64,000 nucleotides of DNA from Frankia sp. AgB1.9 (GTDB lineage: Bacteria; Actinomycetota; Actinomycetes; Frankiales; Frankiaceae). The stretch is from positions 41,400-105,399 of the forward strand of contig NZ_JADWYX010000017.1 of the NCBI RefSeq assembly GCF_016786355.1, given 5' to 3'. Of this stretch, positions 27,132-36,810 are shown piece by piece (position 1 is the stretch's first letter; each line of letters begins with the position of its first letter). Made by a program: the position numbers and the translations under genes. Under the pieces are notes generated by a model. That model saw only the letters and a list, made by a program, of their open reading frames with translations, made no database searches and had not been told where the DNA came from.

Positions 27132-28553
27132 ATGGCTACCGAACCGACGAACGCCGTCGCCCCGACACCCGCGGCCACCAACCCGGCCGTCCCCGGCGTC
27201 TCCCCGGCTGTCGAGGCCGAGACGGCGGAAGCCGCGGCCGACCCAGGTCCGTTAGCCAACCCGGCCGGCGACCCTGCGAAAGCCGCGCCGGTCAGGGAGT
27301 ACACCTGGCGAGACGCCGAACTGCGCAACCCGCCGCTTCGCCTGCTCAACGCGGTCGGCGCTGGACTTCGCCGGCTTCGGCTCGACCGGCCGGCGCTGTC
27401 GCCCGAGAAGGTCGTCGCCGCGGCCCAGGCCCGGGCCCGCGCGCAGTTCGGGGCCGATGACCTCGGCTCGGCCAGCTATCGCGAACCGCTTGAGCGTTAC
27501 CTGGCGGCGGCCGCAGCAGAGGCCGACCTGACCACCTTCGGCCGTCTACTCGTTACCCGGATGCTGGCGAACGCCCTGGTCAACCGAATCGCCCTGCACG
27601 CCTGGACCACGGCGCACCCGGAAATCCGCTCCGAACAGATCGAAAGTCCGTGGATCATCGTCGGCCTGCCCCGCACGGGTACCAGCCTGCTGTCGATCCT
27701 GCTCGGACTCGACCCCCTTTCCCGCCCACTGCGGCAATGGGAGGCGGCCCATCCCATTCCGCCGCCGACGTTGGAGACCGCCGCCGAGGACCCGCGTATC
27801 GCGCAAAGCGCCCGAGAGCTCGGGCAGCTACTCAGGCTCAACCCCGCGCTGGGCGCGATGCACCCGTTCGGCGCGACCGTCGCAGAGGAGTGCATCGCGC
27901 TGTTCATGTACGACCTGCGCACCCTGGGGATCGAGACGCAGGCACATGTCCCGTCCTACGGCCGGTGGCTGGAGACGACGGACATGACCCCGGCCTACGC
28001 CCAGCACAAGCTGGCCCTGCAGGCCTTCCAGTCCGCGCAGCCGACCGGCCACTGGGTGCTCAAGTCACCGAACCACCTGTGGTGCCTGCCGACGTTGCTC
28101 GCGGCGTACCCGGATGCCCGGGTGATCTGGACCCATCGCGACCCGGCCCCCGTCGTCACCTCGCTGGCCAGCCTCAACAACGCCGCTCAGCGCCCGCTGA
28201 CCAGTCGCACCGATCCGCGTCCGACAGCCGAGGAGTGGAAGGGAAAGGCTCGCCGGGCCATCAGCGCCGCGATGGCGTTCGACACCGACAACCCGCCTGG
28301 CTGGTGCGTCCACGTTCGCTACGACCAGCTCATGGCCGACCCGGTCGGCGCCGTCGCCAGTCTCTACGAACGCTCCGGCCTGACCGTCCACGAGCTGCAT
28401 GCCCGCCGGATGCGGGCCTGGCTCGCCCAGGTCCCCCAGGACGCCCATGGCCGCCACCGTTACACCCCGACCGACTTTGGCTGGACCTACCCGCAGCTCA
28501 CCACCGAGTTCGCCGACTACACGACCCGGTACGCCGTCCCCACCGAAACCTGA
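27132..28553 (+). CDS. Sulfotransferase family protein
   Basis: A 473-residue protein with a low-complexity Ala/Pro/Thr N-terminus (~60 residues) and a sulfotransferase_3-like domain. The PAPS-binding 5'-PSB loop is GLPRTGTSLL (~res 177), the 3'-PB-like element is VIWTHRDPAPVVTSLASL, and KSPNHLWCLPTLL lies between. Actinobacterial relatives sulfate lipids or sterol-like compounds; substrate unknown here. Start ATG 27132 is 5 bp after the oxidoreductase stop. Confidence 0.8.
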   Translation: MATEPTNAVAPTPAATNPAVPGVSPAVEAETAEAAADPGPLANPAGDPAKAAPVREYTWRDAELRNPPLRLLNAVGAGLRRLRLDRPALSPEKVVAAAQARARAQFGADDLGSASYREPLERYLAAAAAEADLTTFGRLLVTRMLANALVNRIALHAWTTAHPEIRSEQIESPWIIVGLPRTGTSLLSILLGLDPLSRPLRQWEAAHPIPPPTLETAAEDPRIAQSARELGQLLRLNPALGAMHPFGATVAEECIALFMYDLRTLGIETQAHVPSYGRWLETTDMTPAYAQHKLALQAFQSAQPTGHWVLKSPNHLWCLPTLLAAYPDARVIWTHRDPAPVVTSLASLNNAAQRPLTSRTDPRPTAEEWKGKARRAISAAMAFDTDNPPGWCVHVRYDQLMADPVGAVASLYERSGLTVHELHARRMRAWLAQVPQDAHGRHRYTPTDFGWTYPQLTTEFADYTTRYAVPTET

Positions 28554-28608
28554 CCGATGCGGAGCTGGACGCCGGCTGGCACCGCCCACGGGACCGATGC
28601 CGGTGGCG

Positions 28609-28938
28609 TCAGCCCTGCAGCCCATCGGCCGGTTCGTGCTCGGCGCTCCACTCCGGGTCGACAAGATCCGCGTAGTCGGGGTGCTTGCCGATCCAGGCGC
28701 TGATGAAGGGGCAGCGCGGCCAGACCTTCAGCTGCCGGGCCCGGGCCTCGTCGAGCACACCCCGGGCGAGGTCGCCCCCGACGCCCTGACCGGCGAACGC
28801 CGGAAGCGTCTCCGTGTGGTTGAACGCGATGATCCCCGCGTGCGCGGTGTAGGTGACGAACCCGGCCAGAACACCATCGATGTCCAGCTCGAACCGGTGC
28901 CGCGCGGTCACATCGGTCAACGTGCGCTTACCAGACAT
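28609..28938 (-). CDS. Small GNAT-type N-acetyltransferase
   Basis: A 109-residue protein of the short NATD1/YjdJ-like GNAT group (about 90-110 residues normally). FVTYTAHAGIIAFNHTETLPAFAGQGVGGDLARGVLDEAR holds the acetyl-CoA pyrophosphate loop (GQGVGG, shown as part of a larger segment); WPRCPFISAWIGKHPDYADL is the typical end. Start ATG 28938 with GAGGAG 10 nt upstream. Divergent from the reductase gene at 29227. Confidence 0.78.
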   Translation of the reverse strand: MSGKRTLTDVTARHRFELDIDGVLAGFVTYTAHAGIIAFNHTETLPAFAGQGVGGDLARGVLDEARARQLKVWPRCPFISAWIGKHPDYADLVDPEWSAEHEPADGLQG

Positions 28939-29035
28939 CGCTGTCGCTCCTCGGTGACGGGTGCCGCAACCCCACGCTCCTTTGTACAGGCCCGCTCCCG
29001 GCGCCCGGTCGATCACGGGCAGATCAACCTGAATT

Positions 29036-29145
29036 ATCTAGATGAATCAAGCCCTGGTCGAGGCCGGCTCCAGCCCGTCCCACGGGCAGCCATGGCGCGC
29101 GCCCGCGAGGGCCGGACGATTCGCTCGACGTCAATACATCTAAAT
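29036..29145. promoter_or_regulatory. Paired ATCTAGAT / ATCTAAAT motifs in divergent spacer
   Basis: ATCTAGAT (29036-29043, palindromic) and ATCTAAAT (29138-29145) are AT-rich islands 94 bp apart in a GC-rich spacer between the GNAT (minus) and reductase (plus) genes. They resemble half- and full-site operators of MarR/TetR-type regulators. Confidence 0.4.
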
Positions 29146-29226
29146 CTTAAGGTGGGGTCAGGGCCGGACGGCGACCGTTCGACCTGGGTGGGGCCGGGTG
29201 CCGGCCCCTGAAGACGGAGGTGGGCG

Positions 29227-30273
29227 ATGACGTTCCGGGTCGTGCAGTGGACGACGGGCAATGTCGGACGGCAGTCGGTCGAGGCGATCGTGGCTCATCC
29301 CGACCTGGAGCTCGTCGGGTGCTTCGCGTGGTCGCCGGACAAGGCAGGGCGGGATGCCGGCGAGTTATCCGGCATCGCGCCGACGGGGGTGCTGGCGACC
29401 GGGGATGTCGACGCCCTGCTCGGCCTGAAGCCCGACTGCGTGGTCTACAACCCGATGTGGCCTGACGTCGACGAGATCGTCCGCATCCTGGAGTCGGGCG
29501 CCAACATCGTCAGCACGGCGGCCTTCATCACCGGTCACTCGCTTGGGGACGGGCGTCGCCGCATCGCCGAGGCGTGCGCGCGGGGGCAGTCCTCGATCTT
29601 TGGAAGTGGTATCAACCCGGGCTTCGCGGACCTGGTCGCGATCGTGTCGGCCAGCTGCTGCGACCGGGTGGACAAGGTCGTGGTCACGGAGACGGCGGAC
29701 ATCTCCGGCTACGACTCGCCGGCCACCGAGCTGCCGGTCGGGTTCGGGCGGCCGATGGACGATCCGGAGCTGCCGCGGATGACGGCCTCCGCGACGGCCG
29801 TCTTCGAGGACGCGGTGCGGCTGCTCGGCGACGCGCTCGGCGTCGAGTTCGACGAGGTGGTCTGCGAGGCCGAGTACGCGCGGACGACCCAGGACGTCGA
29901 TCTAGGGTCGTGGCAGATCGCCGCCGACCACGTCGCCGGCATCGCGATCAGCTGGCAGGGGCGGATCGGTGGGCGCACGGTCGTCGACCTGCGGGTGCGC
30001 TGGCGCAAGGGCCAGACCCTCGACCCCGACTGGGAGATCAACACGGGGTACGTCATCGAGGTCCAGGGCCGCCCGACGATCCGCACGCAGATCGACATCG
30101 CACCGCCCGCCGACTTCGAGTGGAAGACCCTCGGGGACTTCATGGTGCTGGGAATGGTGATGACGGCGCTTCCCGCGCTGAACGCGATACCTGCCGTCGT
30201 TGCCGCGGCCCCGGGGATCGTCACCTACACCGACATCCCGCTCCCACTCCCCCGCGGCCGCGTCCGGATCTGA
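29227..30273 (+). CDS. NAD(P)-dependent dihydrodipicolinate reductase-like / amine dehydrogenase-like protein
   Basis: A 348-residue protein of the DapB-like reductase group that includes 2,4-diaminopentanoate dehydrogenase. The N-terminus VVQWTTGNVGRQSVEAIVAHPDLELVG (first Rossmann beta-alpha, split here) binds NAD(P); IFGSGINPGFADLVAIV is the family marker. It has GGAGG 6 nt before ATG. A paralogue with the same landmarks is encoded at 48441-49520. Substrate unknown; in mycolic-acid and Frankia-type bacteria these genes sit in catabolic clusters. Histidine-phosphatase gene follows after 53 bp. Confidence 0.78.
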   Translation: MTFRVVQWTTGNVGRQSVEAIVAHPDLELVGCFAWSPDKAGRDAGELSGIAPTGVLATGDVDALLGLKPDCVVYNPMWPDVDEIVRILESGANIVSTAAFITGHSLGDGRRRIAEACARGQSSIFGSGINPGFADLVAIVSASCCDRVDKVVVTETADISGYDSPATELPVGFGRPMDDPELPRMTASATAVFEDAVRLLGDALGVEFDEVVCEAEYARTTQDVDLGSWQIAADHVAGIAISWQGRIGGRTVVDLRVRWRKGQTLDPDWEINTGYVIEVQGRPTIRTQIDIAPPADFEWKTLGDFMVLGMVMTALPALNAIPAVVAAAPGIVTYTDIPLPLPRGRVRI

Positions 30274-30326
30274 TCGCCAGTCGTCATCGAACAGCTGACC
30301 GATGGCCGACGCTAAACTCGGCTGCG

Positions 30327-31016
30327 ATGCGACTCATGCTGCTCCGCCACGGCCAGACTCGCTACAACGTCGCCGGCGCCCTGGACACCGCGCGTCCAGG
30401 GGCCGGGCTGACCCCGCTCGGGCACGCGCAGGCACAGGCCCTGCCGGCGGCCTTCGACGGTCAGCAGATCTCGGCGATCTACGCCTCGGTTCTCGTTCGC
30501 AGTCAGCTCACCGCGGCTCCCGTCGCCGAAGCCCGTGGGCTGACGGTCGGGGTGGAAGAGGGCGTCGAGGAGATCGTCGCGGGCGACCTCGAGCTGCGGG
30601 GCGACCAGGAGGCCATCGCCACCTACCTCGACGTTGTCAGCAGCTGGATCCACGGCGACCTGAACCGCGCGATGCCCGGCGGCGAGACCGGCCGTGTGTT
30701 CGCGGACCGGTATGACGCCGCCATCGCGAACGTCGCCGCAGCGCACGCCGACCAGGACGCCGTTCTGGTCGTCAGTCACGGCGCCGCGATCCGGGCCTGG
30801 GTCGGCATTCGGGCCGGCGGCGTCGGCTCCGTCGAGGATCTCTGGCTCGCGAACACCGGAATGGTCACCCTCGAGGGCGACCTGTCGACCGGCTGGAACC
30901 TAGCGCGGTGGCACTCCGAGCCGATGGGCGCGGCCTCACTTTCCGATGTGGCCGCGCACGATGTCACCGGCGCCCCGGTCCGCGAGGCCGTCGCGGAAAG
31001 CCGCGAGGCCGGGTAA
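30327..31016 (+). CDS. Histidine phosphatase superfamily protein
   Basis: A 229-residue phosphoglycerate-mutase-like enzyme. The catalytic LLRHGQTRYN motif is at res 5, and the second catalytic histidine lies in LVVSHGAAIRAW (~150); the GGET segment follows the usual spacing. The exact substrate cannot be told. The frame runs open for 750 bp upstream as a shadow of the reductase gene; ATG 30327 begins the family match. Confidence 0.85.
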   Translation: MRLMLLRHGQTRYNVAGALDTARPGAGLTPLGHAQAQALPAAFDGQQISAIYASVLVRSQLTAAPVAEARGLTVGVEEGVEEIVAGDLELRGDQEAIATYLDVVSSWIHGDLNRAMPGGETGRVFADRYDAAIANVAAAHADQDAVLVVSHGAAIRAWVGIRAGGVGSVEDLWLANTGMVTLEGDLSTGWNLARWHSEPMGAASLSDVAAHDVTGAPVREAVAESREAG

Positions 31017-31137
31017 CCGGGGTACTGCGCGTCAGCGCAGCGGTGTTCTGTTCGAGACGTCAGCGTTCGCCTTCGGCGGCTGGTCGAGAGCGCGGTTCTG
31101 GCTCCGCACCGGTGATGTTGGTGGAAAGCTGGGGGCT

Positions 31138-34100
31138 GTGACGCGCGAAGGCGATGTGGACCGCGCGTTGGCCGGCGACGACGGCCGGCAGCCCGATTTC
31201 CTTGTCAACTACGTCGAGACGGTCGGCGCCGATCGGCTGTGGGCGGAGTGGATCGCCTGGCAGCTCGCGGCGGCCGGACTCTGGCCGCTGGTCGAGGCCT
31301 GGGACGCTGTGCCGGGCAGTTCGCGGGTCAGCTGGTTCGATCACGCGATTCAGGTCGCCCAGCGCACCCTCGTCGTCGTGTCCCCGGAGGCGCTGGCGGC
31401 GCGAGGCGCGGTCGCGACCTGGGAGGCGGCGTTCCGCTCCGACCCGGACGGATCGGGGCGGCGCCTCATACCGGTCAAGGTTCGACCGTCCACCTTGCCG
31501 GGCGTCCTCGGCGGCCTGGTCGCGATCGATCTGGCCGGGCTCGACGAGCAGGAAGCAGCCGAGACCTTGGCCGCCGGCGTCGAGGCGGCGATCAACGGTA
31601 CGGCCCGCCCCCGCACCGAGCCGATGTTCCCGGGCACCGCCGACGCCCCGGCCGGGGCAGGACCGTCCTTTCCCGGGCCGCAACTGCCCGACAAGCTGGT
31701 CGAGCTGCTCAACCGGGTGACCGAGGCTTACCTGGAACGCTTTCCGGATGCCGCGGTGACCCGGGCCGTCAGCCCGGACGGCCTGCGCTATCTGGAGATC
31801 CTGGCCAGGGTCGACGGCGAGCCTCGACGCTGGACGGTCGGCGTCCACGCCGGAGACCTGGACGAGGCGGTGCTCGCCCGGTTCCTCGCCGAGGTCCACG
31901 CTCCTCGGCTGGAGACCGACGAACTCGCCGAGTCCGAGCTGGTTTACGACGGGGTGATCACCGACGGCCAGCTGCGGGTTCGGGCCCGACGACGCGGCGT
32001 CGAGGTGGCCAGTCTGCGCGCGGTCGAGCGGGGCTGGGACCCGGCCGAGTACCGCGCCCGGCAGGCCGCCCTGCTCGCGGCCGACCAGGTCTACCCGCCG
32101 GAGCTCTATGTGCCCCAGCGGTACGTGCGGTTCGACGAGCCACCAGGCAGCCCGGCACACGCCGACGTGTTCGGCGCGGTAGTGGACTGGCTCGACACCC
32201 GGGACGCACGCCTCGTCCTCGTCCTCGCCGACTTCGGGCACGGCAAGACGTTCTTGACCCGCGAGCTTGCCCGGCGGGTCCCGCTACTGCTGCCCCAGCT
32301 GACACCGATGCTGATCAGCCTGCAAACCTACGAGAAGAGCCACAACCTCGACACGGTGCTGGCTGTGCACCTGCAGGAGTCCGGCGAGGACAGCGTCTCG
32401 GCTCGGGCGGTGCGCCGCATGCTCGACCGGGGCCAGATCCTGCTGATCTTCGACGGCTTCGACGAACTGGCGATCCGGCTGACCTACGACGGCGCCGTCG
32501 AGCACCTCAACATGATCTTCTCGGCGGTGTCGGGCCGGGCGAAGGTGATCGTCACCAGCCGCACCCAGCATTTCGCCTCCGACGAGCAGTGGCGTGCCGC
32601 GCTGCGGGCGGAGGACCAACGGCGAAGCGGCCCGCCCGTCCGGCCGGGGCAGCCGTGGCTCACCGCCCTCGGCGCGCAGGTCCAGCTCTTCCCCGCCGCC
32701 CGCACGATCCGCCTGACCGGCTTCGACGAGGACCAGATCCTGGAGTTCCTCACCCGTCACTACGCTCACGCCGGCGAGACGGCCCCGGGCGGCGCCGCGC
32801 GGCGCCGCCTCGACCTGCTGGCCGGCGTCGCCGACCTGCGCGGGCTCTCCAGCACGCCGCGGATGCTCGCCTTCATCGCCGACCTGGCGGAAGTGGACCT
32901 GCTCGCGGCTCGGGCAACCGGCGGGCAGATGACCCAGGCAGACCTGTACCGGCTGCTCGTCGACCGCTGGCTCACGCTGGAGACAGGCCGACGACGCCCC
33001 ACCCGCGGTTCCATGCCCACCCTCTCGACCAGCCAGCTCGCGATCGCCGCGCGAGCGGTCGCGTTGCGCCTCTGGACCAGCCGCGCCGATGGCCTCGACC
33101 TTGCCAGCCTCGCGACCGTCGTCGACCAGACGTTTCCTGAGCTGGGCCCTACGACGCTCGACCCGGCCCAGGCCGTCTTCACGATCGGCTCCGGCAGCCT
33201 GCTCATCCGCGACGAGGCCGACCGGTTCCGCTTCGTCCACTCGTCCGTCCTGGAGTACCTGGTCGCCGTCACCGCCGCCGACCAGATCACCGCGACGGGT
33301 GACAGCCCGGCGCTGCGTGAGCGCGAGATGTCGACGCTGATCGTCGACTTCCTCATCGGCGCCGCGAATCGGACGGCTCTGGAACGCTGGGCCCGCGCCA
33401 TTCTGGGTGAGCGGTTCGCCCCGGAAGGGCGGGCCGCCGCCGCGGGCCTCCCGTCGGGCATCCAGGCGGAGCCACAGCGTGCGTCGCCCGGCGCCGCGGC
33501 GATCGTCGGCGCGCGCCCCGAACGCGGCGGCACGGCACGCGCGAACGCACTCGCCGTCGCCAGTCGCCTGGGACTGCGCGAACTACCTGTCGACCTGGCC
33601 GGCCAGGACCTGCGCGGCGTCGACCTGTCCGGCCGCGTGCTGCGCGGCGCGAACCTGCGCGGGGCCAACCTGTCTGGTGTCCGGCTCAGCGACGTCGATC
33701 TGACCGACGCGGATCTGACCGACGCGGATCTGACCAGCGCGTACCTCGTGCGGCCCCGCCTGCACCGGACCCGCCTGACCGGTAGCCGCTGGCGGGACGC
33801 GGCGCTGCTCGCTCCGGACCTGGACGAGCAGGCCCGCGCGGCAGCCGAGCTTGTGCCCGCCGCGATGACCGGTCGCGACCCGGTACGTGTCTGGCGACTA
33901 CCGCCCGCCGAATCGCAGTGGAGCCGGGTCGAGGCGCTGGAGTGGTCACCGGACGGCACGATGCTCGCCATCGACAGGGCCACGGACACGGTGATAGCGA
34001 CCGCCGACCTGCGGCCAGTCCAGGTGATGGCCGGCCACCCGGCGTTCACCCCCGACGGCTCGTTGCTCGCCGTCGACCTCGGTGCGGGCGTCATTCGCCG

Positions 34101-35925
34101 CTGGGACGCACGCGGCGGCGAACGGGTACGAAAGCTCGCCGGCTACGCCGGTCTGCTGTCGAGGTGGGCCCTCAGCCCCGATCGTGCCGTCCTCGCCACC
34201 GTCACCTACCCCAGGACCGCTAGCTGGCCCCGGGACCAGGACTACACGTTCCGCCTCTGGAACGCGGTCACCGGCGAACAGGCTCACCAGTCGACCGGCG
34301 TCCGGTTCTCCGCGATCGCCTTTACGCCCGACGGGCGGATGCTGGCGGGTGCCCGCGACAACGAGGCCATACAGCTCTGGGACACCGCCACCGGCAGGCA
34401 GGTCCGCCAGTTCGTGGACCTGCCTGGTTCGGTCGACGCGATGACGTTCAGCCCGAACGGCAGCGTTCTCGCGGTCACGGGCACCAACACCGTGGCGCTG
34501 TGGCGGGTCGCCGACGGCAGGCGGATCCGAACAGTCACCGTCGGCCGGCTGCTCGGCGCGGGAACGGTGAACGCGGTGGCGTTCTCCCCTGACGGAGGCG
34601 TACTCGCCGCCGTCAGCAACGATCGTTCCGTTCGGCTGTGGGACAGCGGCACCGGACGGCGACTGCGCAGGCTCACCGGTCACACCAACCGGGTGGGCGC
34701 TGCGGCCTTCACACCCGACGGCGGCACGCTCGCCACGGGCGACGTCGACGGCACCACCATCCTGTGGAACCCGGCAACGGGACGGAAGGTCCGACAACTG
34801 ACCGGCCCTGGAGGCGTGGTCAACGCGGTCGCGTTCGCCCCCGACGGCAGAACACTTGCCACCGCGGGCGGGGATCGCACAATCCGTCTCTGGGACACCG
34901 CCACGGGCAGACAGGTCCGACAGCTTTCCGGACGCCTCGGCGCAGTGACCACCCTGGCTTTCGGCCCCGACGGCGCCACTCTCGTGTCCGGTGACCACGA
35001 CGACGCCGTCATCCTGTGGAATGCGGCGACGGGTAGGAGGATTCGCGATTTCGACGGCGGAGTCGGTTGGGTGACCTCTGTGGCCGTCGCCCCGGACGGG
35101 AACACGATTGCCGCCAAGACGAACATCGGCCAGGTAAATCTCTGGAACGCCGACACGGGCAGTGTGATCCGCAGCATCTCCTTCACCGCCGTCGACACAC
35201 CGGATCCGCTGGTGTTCACCTCCGACGGTCGGTTCGTGCTCAGAGGCTCGCGCTATCTGCAGGCAGCGGACGTGGCGACCGGCACGCGGGCGAATCTGCT
35301 GGCCGAGAGCACCGGCGAGGTACGGAAGGTGGCCTTCGCCTCCCGCGGCGACACCTTCGCCACCGCCGACGAGGACGACGGCGTCGTGTGGCTCTGGAGC
35401 GCAACGACCGCGAAGCGCATCCGCCGGCTTGCCGGGAAATCACGGGCCGTGAACAGGATGGCCCTCTCGCCTGACGGCGACACGCTGGCGATCGCGGACG
35501 GGGGTCCCGGCATCCAGCTCTGGCACACCGCCACCGGCGAGCAGGCCCACCAGCTCGCCCATCCCACCGGGATGGTGGAGTCGGTCGCCTTCAGCCCCGA
35601 CGGCGGCACCGTCGCCACGGGCAGCCGGGACGGAACCGCCATTCTCTGGGACGTCGGCTCGGGCACCCGCGTCGCCACGCTCACTGGCCTCGCCGACGGC
35701 GCCTGGGCCGTCCTTCTGCCGGACGGGAGTTACAAACTGTCCGGCGACGCGGGCCAGGAACTGTGGTGGACGCTGGGGAAGCTGAGATTCTCGGCGGGCG
35801 AACTCGACCATCTCGACCCATCGATCCGGCGCCTCGCGCCCGATTCTCCGCTGCCGCGCCCGGTCACGAACACACCCGACGGCACGAAGAGCCGATCCAC
35901 GCCACGGCGGCGCCGGAACAGTTGA
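31138..35925 (+). CDS. TIR-NACHT-pentapeptide-WD40 STAND protein
   Basis: A 1595-residue multidomain protein from GTG 31138. N-terminal TIR_2-like domain (DFLVNYVETVGADRLWAEWI to ~res 140; LVEAWDAVPGSS); a ~150-residue region with REase/Mrr-like look (RARRRGVEVASLRAVERGWD, then YPPELYVPQRYVRF); NACHT NTPase with Walker A DFGHGKT (~366) and Walker B LLIFDGFDEL (~438), plus helical arms; pentapeptide repeats LSGVRLSDVDLTDADLTDADL-type (~818-875); about 14 WD40 blades (~925-1520) and a YKLSGDAGQELWW end. STAND proteins of this type oligomerise when the repeats sense a ligand; TIR is the effector. The Glu expected at the NADase position aligns with Trp, so catalysis is uncertain. Likely immune or death-signalling role. 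Confidence 0.88.
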   Translation: MTREGDVDRALAGDDGRQPDFLVNYVETVGADRLWAEWIAWQLAAAGLWPLVEAWDAVPGSSRVSWFDHAIQVAQRTLVVVSPEALAARGAVATWEAAFRSDPDGSGRRLIPVKVRPSTLPGVLGGLVAIDLAGLDEQEAAETLAAGVEAAINGTARPRTEPMFPGTADAPAGAGPSFPGPQLPDKLVELLNRVTEAYLERFPDAAVTRAVSPDGLRYLEILARVDGEPRRWTVGVHAGDLDEAVLARFLAEVHAPRLETDELAESELVYDGVITDGQLRVRARRRGVEVASLRAVERGWDPAEYRARQAALLAADQVYPPELYVPQRYVRFDEPPGSPAHADVFGAVVDWLDTRDARLVLVLADFGHGKTFLTRELARRVPLLLPQLTPMLISLQTYEKSHNLDTVLAVHLQESGEDSVSARAVRRMLDRGQILLIFDGFDELAIRLTYDGAVEHLNMIFSAVSGRAKVIVTSRTQHFASDEQWRAALRAEDQRRSGPPVRPGQPWLTALGAQVQLFPAARTIRLTGFDEDQILEFLTRHYAHAGETAPGGAARRRLDLLAGVADLRGLSSTPRMLAFIADLAEVDLLAARATGGQMTQADLYRLLVDRWLTLETGRRRPTRGSMPTLSTSQLAIAARAVALRLWTSRADGLDLASLATVVDQTFPELGPTTLDPAQAVFTIGSGSLLIRDEADRFRFVHSSVLEYLVAVTAADQITATGDSPALREREMSTLIVDFLIGAANRTALERWARAILGERFAPEGRAAAAGLPSGIQAEPQRASPGAAAIVGARPERGGTARANALAVASRLGLRELPVDLAGQDLRGVDLSGRVLRGANLRGANLSGVRLSDVDLTDADLTDADLTSAYLVRPRLHRTRLTGSRWRDAALLAPDLDEQARAAAELVPAAMTGRDPVRVWRLPPAESQWSRVEALEWSPDGTMLAIDRATDTVIATADLRPVQVMAGHPAFTPDGSLLAVDLGAGVIRRWDARGGERVRKLAGYAGLLSRWALSPDRAVLATVTYPRTASWPRDQDYTFRLWNAVTGEQAHQSTGVRFSAIAFTPDGRMLAGARDNEAIQLWDTATGRQVRQFVDLPGSVDAMTFSPNGSVLAVTGTNTVALWRVADGRRIRTVTVGRLLGAGTVNAVAFSPDGGVLAAVSNDRSVRLWDSGTGRRLRRLTGHTNRVGAAAFTPDGGTLATGDVDGTTILWNPATGRKVRQLTGPGGVVNAVAFAPDGRTLATAGGDRTIRLWDTATGRQVRQLSGRLGAVTTLAFGPDGATLVSGDHDDAVILWNAATGRRIRDFDGGVGWVTSVAVAPDGNTIAAKTNIGQVNLWNADTGSVIRSISFTAVDTPDPLVFTSDGRFVLRGSRYLQAADVATGTRANLLAESTGEVRKVAFASRGDTFATADEDDGVVWLWSATTAKRIRRLAGKSRAVNRMALSPDGDTLAIADGGPGIQLWHTATGEQAHQLAHPTGMVESVAFSPDGGTVATGSRDGTAILWDVGSGTRVATLTGLADGAWAVLLPDGSYKLSGDAGQELWWTLGKLRFSAGELDHLDPSIRRLAPDSPLPRPVTNTPDGTKSRSTPRRRRNS

Positions 35926-35930
35926 TCCAG

Positions 35931-35949
35931 CGGGCTCGATTTGAGCCCG
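35931..35949. terminator. Bidirectional stem-loop between convergent genes
   Basis: CGGGCTC (35931-35937) and GAGCCCG (35943-35949) form a perfect 7-bp stem with a 5-nt loop, exactly in the 39-bp gap between the STAND gene stop and the thioesterase stop. Confidence 0.7.
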
Positions 35950-35964
35950 AGCCATGGTGTCTGG

Positions 35965-36411
35965 TCAGGCGATGGCAGGGCGAGTGGAGTCGGCGTTGGG
36001 CTCGAAGAACTTCTTCATGAGATCGGTCGGCCAGTCAGTCGCGCGGTTGGCCGCCTTGTCGACGTGGGCAACGGTCATGACAGCCCGAGAGAGGGACGTA
36101 CCCATGAAGTCAACCATTTCGCACTCGACGAACGCGTCGGGGCCGCGGAACTCGCGGACGAAGGACGTGATGTTGATCTCCTGATCGCCCCACACCGGCC
36201 GAAGGAAGTCGATCTCGATGCGCCGGACCCAGGTCATGAAGGGCAGCGTGGCCAGGGTCTTCAGATCCCAGCCGGCGTAGACCCGAAGACCTTCCATACG
36301 GTGGTCGACGTAGTACGTCGCGTATTGCCCCGTATTCACATGGTTGTACGGGTCGAGTTCCGAGAACTTGACCCGGTGCTTAGTCGTGTAGACGATCGGT
36401 TTCCCAGACAT
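35965..36411 (-). CDS. Hotdog-fold acyl-CoA thioesterase (4HBT type)
   Basis: A 148-residue protein of the 4-hydroxybenzoyl-CoA thioesterase-like family. VKFSELDPYNHVNTGQYATYY carries the catalytic Asp and the HVN motif; IEIDFLRPVWGDQEINITS forms the central strand. Expected to hydrolyse an acyl-CoA thioester, substrate unknown. Start ATG 36411 has AAAGGGAG just upstream. It converges on the STAND gene. Confidence 0.8.
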   Translation of the reverse strand: MSGKPIVYTTKHRVKFSELDPYNHVNTGQYATYYVDHRMEGLRVYAGWDLKTLATLPFMTWVRRIEIDFLRPVWGDQEINITSFVREFRGPDAFVECEMVDFMGTSLSRAVMTVAHVDKAANRATDWPTDLMKKFFEPNADSTRPAIA

Positions 36412-36810
36412 CCGACTCCCTTTCTCCGGAGCGCGTCCGCGTTCCCGGAGGCTGCCCGACGCACGGCCGTGTGTCGAGAACCCAACAAAGGTCCATTGGG
36501 TGCAGAACTGGGGTGCCGGCCAGCGGCCTCCTACATGAACGCGAGGCTAGGACCTTCTCGCTGGAAAAGCCACGCTCTTTTCAACCCCTGAACCACCCGC
36601 TTACCGTGGCCAGGGCTGCGCAACTCGTCACGCCGCCGCCCTGGCCCGGTCCATCGCGGCGCACGCCGCCTCCGCGTCGAGCGCCAGGCGGTCGACCACC
36701 CGCGAGGCCGTCGGATCCGAGGCCACCCGGCCGAACAGCCCGCCGGCTAGCCTCCAGGCTCTGGGAGGATGTGCTCGTATCGGCGGCCTGGTCACCTGGA
36801 GGTAATGACG
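36412..36810. other. Gene-free 400-bp spacer
   Basis: Upstream region shared by the divergent thioesterase and membrane-anchored protein genes. A minus-strand open frame over 36628-36750 ends RVVDRLALDAEAACAAMDR and could be the 3' remnant of a lost gene, but it cannot be distinguished from chance. Otherwise nothing recognised. Confidence 0.3.

Noticed and set aside
32766..34094. 442-codon minus-strand open frame inside the STAND gene
   Set aside because: Ser/Arg-rich shadow of the NACHT/WD40 coding strand.
36628..36750. Minus-strand frame ending RVVDRLALDAEAACAAMDR
   Set aside because: Could be a 3' gene remnant, but no family match can be stated and no start exists.
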